From contig JBBDJB010000056.1 in NCBI GenBank assembly GCA_040880125.1, positions 124,001-188,000 on the forward strand: a DNA stretch of 64,000 nucleotides. The letters are read 5' to 3'. Numbering within the stretch: position 1 is the first letter of the stretch; each line of letters begins with the position of its first letter. Under the pieces are notes generated by a model. The model was given only the letters and a program-made list of their open reading frames with translations, was not told where the DNA came from and ran no database searches. This DNA comes from JBBDJB01 sp040880125. Its GTDB lineage: Bacteria; Planctomycetota; Planctomycetia; Pirellulales; JBBDJB01. Both the position numbers and the translations under genes were made by a program. Shown here in pieces: positions 17,403-26,923 of this stretch.

Positions 17403-17495
17403 CTGCAAGCCGTCGTCGCACTCGTCCGCGGCGGGTTTGAAAACCCCGCGCCCCCCAACGGCATAATAGAGGTTTACCCACCCGGACACGCCCTT

Positions 17496-17574
17496 GAAAA
17501 AATGGGACTGGCTCCGAGCACAGGAAGAGTCACTCCGGCGATTTCGGTTCTGCGAGGTGCCTGTCCCATTTTTT
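17496..17574. repeat. Palindromic REP-like repeat, family A (TGGGACTGGC type)
   Basis: The left arm GAAAAAATGGGACTGGCTCC and right arm GGTGCCTGTCCCATTTTTTC are inverted repeats over about 24 bases with a T:T mismatch inside the stem. Related copies are at 36349-36427 and 61274-61356, and a half copy is at 23174-23203. It occupies most of the gap between the S9/DUF885 gene and the Gfo/Idh gene. Confidence 0.85.
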
Positions 17575-17650
17575 CTACGTGCTATCCCCGGGCTTTGTCC
17601 CGGTCCCAGCCGCACGGCACAAATCGCCCCCACTCTCCAGGAGCCCTAGC

Positions 17651-19024
17651 ATGACCACCACGCGACGTGAATTCCTCAAGCGCACGGCCGCCGCCGGCGC
17701 GATCGTCTCGGCCCCCTACGTGTGGACGAGCAGCTACGCCAGCGCACAAGATGCAAACAGCAAACCGGCGATCGCCGCCATTGGCGTGGGGGGAAGTCGC
17801 GGCGCCTACAACCAAGGCGGCGGCATCGCCCGCGCCGCGTCGCGCTACGGTCAGATGATCGCCGTCTGCGACGTCGACGACCGCCACACCGCCGAGTTCA
17901 ACCGCAGCTTCGACGGTAAACTGAAGACGTATCGCGATTACCGCAAGCTGTTCGAAAACGAAAAGCCCGACATCGTCACCATCGGCACGCCGGACCACTG
18001 GCACGTGCCGATCTCCATCGCCGCCCTGCGGGCCGGCTGCGACGTCTACTGTGAAAAGCCGCTCACGCTGACCATCGACGAAGGCAAAGAGATTCGCAAG
18101 GTGGTCGAAGAGACCGGCAAGGTTTTCCAGGTCGGCACCCAGCAGCGGAGCCAGGACGATCTCCGCTTTCTCAAGGCCATCGCCATGGTGCAAAGCGGGC
18201 GGTTGGGCGACAACGTCAACGCCTTCGTGGCGATCGGCGGCGGTCCGGTCGGCGGACCGTTCGCGGCCGAGACCGCCCCGGACGATCTGGACTGGGACAT
18301 GTGGGTCGGCCCCGCGCCGAAGGCCGACTACGCCCCCATGCGCCGCAAGGAGTTCCGCTGGTTCTACGACTACTCCGGCGGCAAGATGACCGACTGGGGC
18401 GCGCACCACATCGACATCGCGCAGTGGGCCCTGGGGCAAGATCACTCCGGCCCGGTGAAAGTGAGCGGCACCGGCAAGTTCACGCCGCTAGTGCCGGACG
18501 ACTTCAACTGGAACGCGTATCTGAACGGCGACGCTTCGCTGCCGCCGGGCTACCACACGGCGACCGAGTTCAGCATCGATCTGGCGTTCGAGAACGGCAG
18601 CCGCATCAATGTGAACCACCACTACCACCGCGACGACGAAACCAGCTTCGGCAATGGCATTTTGCTCGAAGGCGACAAGGGCCGCATCTTCGTCAACCGC
18701 GGCCGGCTCTCCGGCACGCCCGTCGACGAGCTGACCGAGGCGGACAACTCCGAGCTCGATAAGCTGATCGTCAAACTTTACAAGGGGAAGGATCCCGGCA
18801 ATCACATGCGGAACTTCTTCCAGTGCATCGAGGATCGCCAGCAGCCGATATCGGACGTGGCGACGCACCACCGCACGATGACCTCGTGTCACTTGTGCAA
18901 TATTGCGTTGATGCTCGGCCGCGACTTGACCTGGGATCCGAAGCAGGAGCAGTTCGTCGGCGACGAGCAGGCAAGTGCCCTGACGAGCCGCAAATCGCGC
19001 GAAGGTTACAAGCCGGAGGCGTAA
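17651..19024 (+). CDS. Tat-exported Gfo/Idh/MocA-family oxidoreductase
   Basis: 457 residues from ATG at 17651, preceded by CCAGGAG. The twin-arginine signal TTRREFLKRTAAAGAIVSAP is at the N-terminus. The Rossmann domain follows: IAAIGVGGSRG (nucleotide loop), AVCDVDDRH, VTIGTPDHWHVPI and YCEKPLT, the catalytic EKP motif. The C-terminal substrate domain includes MTDWGAHHIDIAQWALG, typical of planctomycete sugar-converting members. It probably oxidises or rearranges a sugar or glycoside outside the cytoplasm using tightly bound NAD(P). It may be co-transcribed with the following pair, but a repeat-rich gap of about 250 bases separates them. Confidence 0.93.
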   Translation: MTTTRREFLKRTAAAGAIVSAPYVWTSSYASAQDANSKPAIAAIGVGGSRGAYNQGGGIARAASRYGQMIAVCDVDDRHTAEFNRSFDGKLKTYRDYRKLFENEKPDIVTIGTPDHWHVPISIAALRAGCDVYCEKPLTLTIDEGKEIRKVVEETGKVFQVGTQQRSQDDLRFLKAIAMVQSGRLGDNVNAFVAIGGGPVGGPFAAETAPDDLDWDMWVGPAPKADYAPMRRKEFRWFYDYSGGKMTDWGAHHIDIAQWALGQDHSGPVKVSGTGKFTPLVPDDFNWNAYLNGDASLPPGYHTATEFSIDLAFENGSRINVNHHYHRDDETSFGNGILLEGDKGRIFVNRGRLSGTPVDELTEADNSELDKLIVKLYKGKDPGNHMRNFFQCIEDRQQPISDVATHHRTMTSCHLCNIALMLGRDLTWDPKQEQFVGDEQASALTSRKSREGYKPEA

Positions 19025-19028
19025 CGCT

Positions 19029-19163
19029 GTAGCTGAATCCGATCCCTGTAGGGTCCGCTGTGCGAACCGCTTGGTGGCCGAAATCGCAAGGATCGCCCAT
19101 CCGACCCTAGTTGGATTCGCAAGAATTCAGCCCATGTGGTAGCTGGATTCGTGAGAATTCAGC
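19029..19163. repeat. Cluster of three family-B half repeats
   Basis: GTAGCTGAATCCGATCCCTG at 19029, TAGTTGGATTCGCAAGAATTC at 19108-19128 and GTAGCTGGATTCGTGAGAAT at 19139 follow each other in direct orientation. The inner CTGGATTC-gtga-GAATTCAG hairpin is preserved in the last copy. Confidence 0.7.
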
Positions 19164-19215
19164 CGAACCCGGAGCGCGCTCCGCCATTAACTCAGTATAC
19201 TTCCCGAGGGCTCCT

Positions 19216-19336
19216 AGTTGGACAGCGAAAAAGAGGCGTCCAACTGGCCCTTGTTTCTATCGAGAAACCAAGCATGAGTTGTGTCCAAATGGACGATCAT
19301 GGGGCCCGTTCCAAAAACGCTGTCCAATTGGACAGC
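19216..19336. promoter_or_regulatory. Cluster of three GTCCAA/TTGGAC palindromes (candidate operators)
   Basis: AGTTGGAC (19216-19223) and GTCCAACT (19238-19245) form an inverted repeat. GTCCAAATGGAC at 19283-19294 and the perfect 18-base palindrome GCTGTCCAATTGGACAGC at 19319-19336 repeat the same half-site. All lie upstream of, or at, the uncertain start of the DUF1549 gene, which suggests a regulator binding region. No matching regulator is in the window. Confidence 0.5.
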
Positions 19337-21361
19337 GTGAATGGCCGATCGGAAAGTGCGATAAATGCACATACCCCGATCTCCGCCGGAACGTCGGGCA
19401 GAGAAGAGGAACCGCTCACGTGGGAAAGAGCCGGAAAGGCACGAACCGCGATCTCGAGTTCGATTGTGTGTTGCGCCGCAATCGTGCTGCATCTCGGGCT
19501 GGTCTCTCCAGTGGCCGCCCAAGAGCCGCCGATCGATTTCGCCCATGACGTGGTACCGATCCTCAAGTCTCACTGCGTCGAGTGCCATAGTGGCGTCGAG
19601 CCTGAGGGCGCCGTGTCCATGGACTCCCGCGAGCTGCTGCTCGATGCGGCCGTCGTATTGCCCGGCGAAGCGGCCGACTCGCGGCTGATCGAACTGGTCA
19701 CCTCCCGCGATCCAGAAGATCAGATGCCGCCGAAGGACCGCCCGCGGCTCGCAGGCGACCAGGTCGACGTGCTCCGCCGCTGGATCGACCAGGGGCTCGC
19801 CTGGGAAGAAGGCTTTACCTTTGCTCCCCGAACTTACGAGCCGCCGCTGCGGCCGCGCCAGGTCGAACTGCCGCCGCCGGTTGACGGGCGAGAAAACCCG
19901 ATCGATCGCATTCTCGACGCCTATCTCGCCGAGCACAGTCTGCCGCGGCCTGCGGCGATCGACGACGCCACGTTCATCCGCCGGGTGTATCTCGACCTGG
20001 TCGGCCTGCTGCCCGATCCGGATGTGCTGCAGGCGTTTCTCGACGATCCATCGTCCGATAAGCGGGCACGGCTCGTGCAAAACCTGCTTCAAGACCGTCG
20101 GGCGTACACCGCCCACTGGCTCACCTTCTGGAATGATCTATTGCGCAACGACTACGCCGGCACCGGCTACATCGACGGCGGCCGCAAACAGATCACCGCC
20201 TGGTTGGTCGAATCGCTGCTCGCGAACAAGCCGTACGACCAGTTCGTGCGCGAGCTGGTTGCCCCCTCGCCCGAGTCGGAGGGCTTCATCCACGGCATCA
20301 AGTGGCGAGGCAATGTCAACTCCAGTCAGCAGCCGGAGATTCAGTTTGCGCAGAACCTCGGCCAGGTGTTTCTCGGCATCAATTTGAAGTGCGCCTCGTG
20401 CCACGACAGCTTCATCGACCGCTGGACTCTTGAGGAGACCTACAGCTTAGCGGCGGTCTACTCCGAGCGGCCGCTGGAGCTGCACCGCTGCGATAAGCCG
20501 ACCGGGCAGTCCGCCACCGCCGCGTGGCTGTTTCCCGAGCTGGGTCAGATTGACGTCGACGCCCCGCAATCCGAGCGGCTCGCCCAACTCGCCCGTCTGA
20601 TGACCGATCCGGAAAACGGCCGCGTCACCCGCACCATCGTGAACCGCCTGTGGCATCGCCTGATGGGCCGCGGCATCGTCCACCCGGTCGACGCGATGCA
20701 GACCGAACCCTACAGCGCCGACCTGCTCGATTATTTGGGCACGTACCTGGCCGAGCACGACTACGATCTGAAGCGGGCGCTGGAGCTGATCGCCACCTCC
20801 CAGGCGTACCAGTCGCAGACGGTCGTGCTGGACGAAGAGCCGGCCCCCGGCACGTACGTTTACACCGGCCCGGTCGCCAAGCGGATGACGGCCGAGCAGT
20901 TCATGGACTCCGTGTGGCAAATCACGGACGCGGGTCCGACGAAAGCCGAGGCCCCCGTCGAGTGGCCGCCCGCGTCATCCGACTCGGATGAACAACTGCC
21001 GGTCCGCGCGTCGCTGGTGAAGTCCGACCTGCTCATGCGTTCGCTGGGTCGTCCCAACCGCGAGCAGGTGGTGACCACGCGGCCCGATACGCTCACCACA
21101 TTGCAGGCGATCGATCTTTCCAACGGCGAGATTCTCGCCGGCACGCTTGCTGAAGGCGCGACGCGAATCATAGAACAGCAGCCGGGCGAATCAGCGAAGC
21201 TGGTCGAGCGGCTCTACTGGCACGGCCTGTCCCGCCGGCCGACGGATCAGGAGCGCGAGATCGCCATTCAACTCGTCGGCGGCGCGCAGCCGATGGTCGC
21301 CGGCGTGGAGGACCTGCTTTGGGCCATCGTCATGCTGCCGGAGTTTCAGATCATTCGGTAA
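19274..21361 (+). CDS. Secreted planctomycete cytochrome-c-like DUF1549/DUF1553 protein
   Basis: The protein has a hydrophobic signal segment (SSSIVCCAAIVLHLGLVSPV, cleavage near AAQ), then a planctomycete cytochrome c domain with CVECH, DUF1549 (IDRILDAYLAEHSLP and following, ending with CASCH) and DUF1553 (TRTIVNRLWHRLMGRGIVHP to the end). The start is uncertain: ATG 19274 and ATG 19289 give a long N-region overlapping the palindromes, while GTG 19337 or GTG 19466 would put the palindromes upstream. It is shorter than the other family member in this window at 45552. These proteins always travel with DUF1501 partners and are assumed to bind heme outside the cytoplasm; their reaction is not established. 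Confidence 0.85.
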   Translation: MSCVQMDDHGARSKNAVQLDSVNGRSESAINAHTPISAGTSGREEEPLTWERAGKARTAISSSIVCCAAIVLHLGLVSPVAAQEPPIDFAHDVVPILKSHCVECHSGVEPEGAVSMDSRELLLDAAVVLPGEAADSRLIELVTSRDPEDQMPPKDRPRLAGDQVDVLRRWIDQGLAWEEGFTFAPRTYEPPLRPRQVELPPPVDGRENPIDRILDAYLAEHSLPRPAAIDDATFIRRVYLDLVGLLPDPDVLQAFLDDPSSDKRARLVQNLLQDRRAYTAHWLTFWNDLLRNDYAGTGYIDGGRKQITAWLVESLLANKPYDQFVRELVAPSPESEGFIHGIKWRGNVNSSQQPEIQFAQNLGQVFLGINLKCASCHDSFIDRWTLEETYSLAAVYSERPLELHRCDKPTGQSATAAWLFPELGQIDVDAPQSERLAQLARLMTDPENGRVTRTIVNRLWHRLMGRGIVHPVDAMQTEPYSADLLDYLGTYLAEHDYDLKRALELIATSQAYQSQTVVLDEEPAPGTYVYTGPVAKRMTAEQFMDSVWQITDAGPTKAEAPVEWPPASSDSDEQLPVRASLVKSDLLMRSLGRPNREQVVTTRPDTLTTLQAIDLSNGEILAGTLAEGATRIIEQQPGESAKLVERLYWHGLSRRPTDQEREIAIQLVGGAQPMVAGVEDLLWAIVMLPEFQIIR

Positions 21362-21391
21362 GAAGGAGACGAGAAAACACGGTGGCAAAAC

Positions 21392-21524
21392 CTGTCCCCG
21401 GCCCTTTCCCAGAGGGAGAGGGCGTAGGCCCCGGTGGCACAGACATTCCTGTCTGTGCTTTAAAGACAAAGATGGGAGGCTTCCCTCAAACTCCTCTCCC
21501 CTCCGGGGAGAGGTCGGGAGAGGG
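21392..21524. repeat. Repeat cluster: two family-C copies flanking a family-E copy
   Basis: 21392-21425 reads TGTCCCCGGCCCTTTCCCAG and AGGGAGAGGGCG (family C). 21433-21458 reads GGTGGCACAGACATTCCTGT and CTGTGC (family E). 21485-21524 reads CTCCTCTCCCCTCCGGGGAG and AGGTCGGGAGAGGG (family C). They lie in the 268-base gap between the DUF1549 and DUF1501 genes. Confidence 0.85.
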
Positions 21525-21629
21525 GGTAAAGAAAACATTCAGCCATACATCACGGCGTAGCGCCCAATCAAGACCGGCGAGTGCGAAGCAAGCTTCACTT
21601 CAAGGCGAGTGTGAGTGAGAGGAAAAACC

Positions 21630-23165
<1,536 letters not shown>

Positions 23166-23173
23166 GGGCCGGT

Positions 23174-23203
23174 GAAAAATGGGACTGGTTCCGAACACGC
23201 AAC
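23174..23203. repeat. Half copy of family-A repeat supplying a start codon
   Basis: GTGAAAAATGGGACTGGTTC and CGAACACGC match the left arm of family A. The ATG inside AAATGGG is the apparent start of the next gene, giving MGLVPN as its first residues. The right arm is absent. Confidence 0.65.
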
Positions 23204-24231
23204 CAAAAGACGCGGCCGTTTTGCCGATCATTCCGCGCAGCGGCCGACTCGCGGTCAGCGCCGTTCTGGTATGGCTACTCGCGCCGGCAATTGCCACATC
23301 GCAAGAGAGCGAGTCGCAACCGGCCGCCGCTCCAGTCGACCGGGCGATTGCGTTTCTCGCCCGCGAGGTTCAGGCGTGGACCGCCGACAAGCACTGCTTC
23401 TCGTGCCACAACAACGGCGACGCCGTTCGCGTGCTGTACGTCGCCCGGCGGTTGGGGCATGATGTCGATATCGAGGCACTCGCGCCGACGACCGCCTGGC
23501 TCGCCGATCCGGCTCGCTGGGAAGAGGACACCGGTGATGAGACCTTTAAGGACAAGGAACTGGCGGCCATCCAGTTCGGCTCAGCGCTGCTGGAAGCAAT
23601 TGAACTTGGTATCGTTCCGCACGAGCCGGCGCTAATGCAGGCGGCGCGCTCCATCGCATCGTTTCAAGACGAGGACGGTGCCTGGCGGATCGACGGCAGC
23701 GGCCTGGCCGGTTCGCCGATCACTTATGGAACCGCGTTGGCCACGTCCGCGGCGCGGCGGGTGCTCGTTGCAGCGGACCGCGGGATGTATGCGGTCGAGA
23801 TCGCCGCCACCGAACGGTGGCTCCGCTCGGCAGAGCTGCACTCGATGCCCGATCTGGCCGGCACATTATTAGCTCTGCGCGAGGCGACGGATCAGTCGGC
23901 CGGTGCGCAACGGCGGCGAGCATTCGAAAAGATCGCCGCCGGCCAGAACCAAAATGGCGGCTGGGGGCCCTTTGCCGACCGCCGCCCCGAAGCGTTCGAC
24001 TCGGCCATCGTGCTGGTGAGCCTGGCCGCCTACGCGGAGCAGCCAGAAGTGCGGCAAATGATCCAGCGCGGTCGCGCGTACTTAGTCGACACGCAACTGG
24101 AGGACGGCGGTTGGGACGAGACGACGCGGCCCGCCGGCGCGCAAAGCTACGCCCATCGCATTTCCACCAGTGCCTGGGCTACCCTGGCGCTGGTGTTGAC
24201 CGAGCCAAAGAGCAAGGTGACACGTCAATAG
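23179..24231 (+). CDS. Secreted heme-c-motif protein with squalene-cyclase/prenyltransferase-like repeats
   Basis: 350 residues. The start at 23179 lies in a half family-A repeat, with GGTGA five bases upstream. A signal segment (about 22-41, LAVSAVLVWLLAPAIATSQ) is followed by one c-type heme motif, Cys73-x-x-Cys76-His77 in HCFSCHNNGD. The remainder is an alpha/alpha-barrel of the terpene cyclase/prenyltransferase type with QW-like motifs (QDEDGAWRIDG, QNQNGGWGPF, QLEDGGWDE). The acidic DxDD of true squalene-hopene cyclases is not seen, so cyclase activity is doubtful. It lies 13 bases after the DUF1501 gene, which suggests one operon with the DUF1549/DUF1501 pair. Confidence 0.82.
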   Translation: MGLVPNTQPKDAAVLPIIPRSGRLAVSAVLVWLLAPAIATSQESESQPAAAPVDRAIAFLAREVQAWTADKHCFSCHNNGDAVRVLYVARRLGHDVDIEALAPTTAWLADPARWEEDTGDETFKDKELAAIQFGSALLEAIELGIVPHEPALMQAARSIASFQDEDGAWRIDGSGLAGSPITYGTALATSAARRVLVAADRGMYAVEIAATERWLRSAELHSMPDLAGTLLALREATDQSAGAQRRRAFEKIAAGQNQNGGWGPFADRRPEAFDSAIVLVSLAAYAEQPEVRQMIQRGRAYLVDTQLEDGGWDETTRPAGAQSYAHRISTSAWATLALVLTEPKSKVTRQ

Positions 24232-24376
24232 CTCCCTCTCCCCGCGGGGAGAGAGGGCCGGGGAGAGGGGAGTGCTGCTAGAGGGTCGAGAGTTAAAAGT
24301 AGAGAGTAGAGCACTCGGTGGTCCACACAGCGGAGCCTACTGTGCTCGTGACGCACAGACAGGAATGTCTGTGCCA
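24232..24376. repeat. Family-C and family-E repeats in a convergent gap
   Basis: 24232-24271 reads GCTCCCTCTCCCCGCGGGGA and GAGAGGGCCGGGGAGAGGGG (family C). 24353-24376 reads GCACAGACAGGAATGTCTGT and GCCAC (family E). Between them is AGGGTCGAGAGTTAAAAGTA, a low-complexity direct-repeat-like run. The gap separates convergent genes and may also act in transcription termination. Confidence 0.75.
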
Positions 24377-24409
24377 CGCCATGGCACCCGCGCTCGGCGT
24401 GCGGCAGCG

Positions 24410-25654
24410 TTACCGCACACGAAAGGGTAGTTCCACCGTCTCGGTCGTCACCTTCGCTTCGATGCGCTCGAAGACGTCGACCTCGAACGGCCGCTCGATG
24501 CTGTTGCCGGCCCGGTCCTCCAGCGTCGTGGCAATGACGATGTGGTATTCGCCCGGCTGCCACGGCTGGCGCGGCGCGAACGACCACCGCTGCTCCTGGT
24601 CGCCGACTTGCACGTCGCCGGGCACGGGCTTGCCCTGGCCGTCGACCACATTGAGCACGCGCATCAGCATCGCGTGATCCAGCGGCTCCTCGAAGTACAT
24701 GGCAAGCGGCTGTCGCCCGTCGGCAGGCGGCCGGTTGATCCGCCACTTGGCCGGGTCGGGCTGCGTGTCATCCGGCGCGGTGACTTTGAATGACTTGCGT
24801 TTCGCTTCGGTGAGCGGATGGCCGGCGGCGTCGCGCCAGGATTCTTGCACCACCAGCGTGTAGGAGTGGCCCTCTTCAAGAATCGGCCCCAGCTCTTCGC
24901 GCGGCTTCAGCCCCCGCTTAATGCGGCCCGGATCGAGCAACAGCGTCACCCGGGTGCCGGAGCGGTCCCACAGCTCCTGGCCTACGTTGACGAACGGGTA
25001 GTCGATCGGTTGGCCCTGCTCGTTCAGAAGCTGCACGTGCTCGTACACTTCGCCCCGGGCCATCGGCGCGGAGAAGTGGACGTAGAACTTCAACTGGTTC
25101 TCCGGCAGCACGTCGCCGCTGGGAAAGATCGCCTCGACCTTCGTCGGCGCGGACTGTTCGCCGCGAGGGACTTCAAAGATGGTAACCAGCCCGAGCTTCG
25201 AGGGATCCACCTCGGTCGTCGCTTCGGCTTCCGAGGCGACCGAAGCGACAGCGCGATACACACGTCCCGGCCGCAGCGGAAACCGCGGTTCGAACACCAG
25301 CGTCTGGCCGTCCAAACGGTAGGTGCCCAGCAGCGGCGGTTGGTCCGGCGCGCCTTCGGCGCCGGTGAACACCTGAAGCAGGCCGGCGGCAGCCTTAAGC
25401 TCCTCGTCGGCCTGCAACTGCTCGAGCGTCTCCGGCGAAAGCCCGCTGGCCTCCACAAAGTATTTCCCAGCGTCCTGCCGGAACTCGACTTCAACGGCAC
25501 TGGCGCGCGAGCCACTCACCATCAGCGCGATGAAGAACCCCGATAGCACCATGCTCCGCCGCAACCATGACGTACCGCCGGCGAAAGCCGCGCCCCCGAT
25601 TACGGAGGCGCGGCTCGTCGGCATTTCATCGGCAATGATGCGAAGGAGCTTCAT
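24410..25654 (-). CDS. Secreted Ig-like (Big_5/SbsA-type) protein
   Basis: 414 residues from ATG at 25654. The signal/anchor segment is near residues 33-52 (SMVLSGFFIALMVSG). The body consists of beta-sandwich repeats with SbsA-like Ig features: LVFEPRFPLRPGRVYRAVA, LKFYVHFSAPMARGEVYEHV and, near the end, LEDRAGNSIERPFEVDVFE. Such domains are structural modules of exported proteins, and no catalytic motif was seen. It starts 14 bases after the end of the upstream minus-strand gene (25668-26765), so the two are probably co-transcribed. Confidence 0.75.
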   Translation of the reverse strand: MKLLRIIADEMPTSRASVIGGAAFAGGTSWLRRSMVLSGFFIALMVSGSRASAVEVEFRQDAGKYFVEASGLSPETLEQLQADEELKAAAGLLQVFTGAEGAPDQPPLLGTYRLDGQTLVFEPRFPLRPGRVYRAVASVASEAEATTEVDPSKLGLVTIFEVPRGEQSAPTKVEAIFPSGDVLPENQLKFYVHFSAPMARGEVYEHVQLLNEQGQPIDYPFVNVGQELWDRSGTRVTLLLDPGRIKRGLKPREELGPILEEGHSYTLVVQESWRDAAGHPLTEAKRKSFKVTAPDDTQPDPAKWRINRPPADGRQPLAMYFEEPLDHAMLMRVLNVVDGQGKPVPGDVQVGDQEQRWSFAPRQPWQPGEYHIVIATTLEDRAGNSIERPFEVDVFERIEAKVTTETVELPFRVR

Positions 25655-25667
25655 GGCATTTTCGCGA

Positions 25668-26765
25668 CTACGGCAGGTCGATCGTGCGCAAGTTCTCCTT
25701 GCCGTCCTCGGCCTGCACCAGCGCGACCGCACTGGAGTCGTTCAGCCGATCCAACTGCAACACGCCGGAGAGCGATTCGACCGTCTCGTAAGACAGCCCG
25801 GCGGTGCCGCCACCCTCCACCGGCTCGGAGATCGTATCGGCTTGGCCAACGTTGTCGGCGGTGATCTTCATCACGCCGCGGCTGCTGTTGGCCATCAGGA
25901 TGTAGCTCTTGCCATCCTTCTCGTAGACAAACATGTCCAGCGGCCGGTTGCGGTTGCCCAGTTCGGCCACCGTGTCGCCGCGGACCTTCTCGCCCGGCTT
26001 CAGATCCGAAACACGGAACTTCACCAGCGGCGTGCAGGTGTAGGCCGCCAGCACGTGCTGTTCCGACCCTACCTGGTAGGGAGCGAAAGTCATGATCGGC
26101 GACCGGGTTTCGATCGCCCCGTGGGCGCCGTGGTAGATCTCGACGCTGGCGCCTTCGTTGACGTTTTCGAACGGGTAGGCAACGGCTCGCAGCTTCGAGG
26201 CGAACTCTTCATTCGACAAGCCCGCGATGAACACCCGGCCGTCGACGTATGCCAGGTCCGTTACCGTCATCATGCGCGGATTGCCACGGCGGCCCTCGGC
26301 GCTCTCGGGCGCGTTGGGCAGCGTCGCCTTCGCGGTGGGGACATCTTTCAGCGGAAGCTCGGCGATCTCACCTTGTTGGTTCACCCGCAGGATCAAAGCC
26401 GCCGCGTCGGGTCCGCTTCCACGAGCCACCGAAAGATACACGTTTCCACTTTGCGGATTCACGGCCAGATCATTGATCTGCACGTCTTGCGGCTCGCTGC
26501 CGAGCATGGCGGCGACTTTGCCGCGCAGATCATCGACGCTGGGCTTCATCGACGACGTATCACCCTCGGTGTCGCCGGTGGCAACCGCGTAGATAGTGGC
26601 CGCCATCGGATCACTAATCAACAGCACGCCGTCGGGGGCGAAGGCAATCGGTCCGGCGGAGGTCAACTCGACCGAACCTTTCGTCAAGCCCTCGGTGGCG
26701 TCGGCCTGTACGGCCGCCGGCAGAATCGCAACGGCCAGCATCGCGACAATCGACCTGATCAACAT
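25668..26765 (-). CDS. Secreted beta-propeller-like protein of unknown function
   Basis: 365 residues from ATG at 26765, with AAAGGAA about ten bases upstream. A signal peptide spans MLIRSIVAMLAVAILPAAVQA. Blade-like repeats follow, such as IAFAPDGVLLISD, DLAVNPQSGNVYLSV, LAYVDGRVFIAGL and DMFVYEKDGKSYILMANS, so a propeller fold is likely. No catalytic residues were recognised. It heads the pair with the Ig-like gene and lies downstream of the PQQ-like propeller gene on the same strand. Confidence 0.75.
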   Translation of the reverse strand: MLIRSIVAMLAVAILPAAVQADATEGLTKGSVELTSAGPIAFAPDGVLLISDPMAATIYAVATGDTEGDTSSMKPSVDDLRGKVAAMLGSEPQDVQINDLAVNPQSGNVYLSVARGSGPDAAALILRVNQQGEIAELPLKDVPTAKATLPNAPESAEGRRGNPRMMTVTDLAYVDGRVFIAGLSNEEFASKLRAVAYPFENVNEGASVEIYHGAHGAIETRSPIMTFAPYQVGSEQHVLAAYTCTPLVKFRVSDLKPGEKVRGDTVAELGNRNRPLDMFVYEKDGKSYILMANSSRGVMKITADNVGQADTISEPVEGGGTAGLSYETVESLSGVLQLDRLNDSSAVALVQAEDGKENLRTIDLP

Positions 26766-26923
26766 GAGATGTTCCTTTCGGATGAACACGGTGGAGTCCA
26801 AGAGTTCGCGCCTGTCATTATCACGCCTGCCGCTTGGCTCGCAACTATTTTCCGCACATTCGTGCTGGAAGCCCGGCGCGGCAGGGTACGTCAATGCGAC
26901 GCGATGCTCAACAGCCGCATGTA

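Noticed and set aside
15912..17633. Minus-strand open frame of 573 codons opposite the S9/DUF885 gene
   Set aside because: No recognisable domain and antisense to strongly supported peptidase motifs.
19216..19245. Inverted repeat AGTTGGAC/GTCCAACT as a terminator of the Gfo/Idh gene
   Set aside because: The spacer is 14 bases and no clean T run follows; the shared half-site with two nearby palindromes favours operators.
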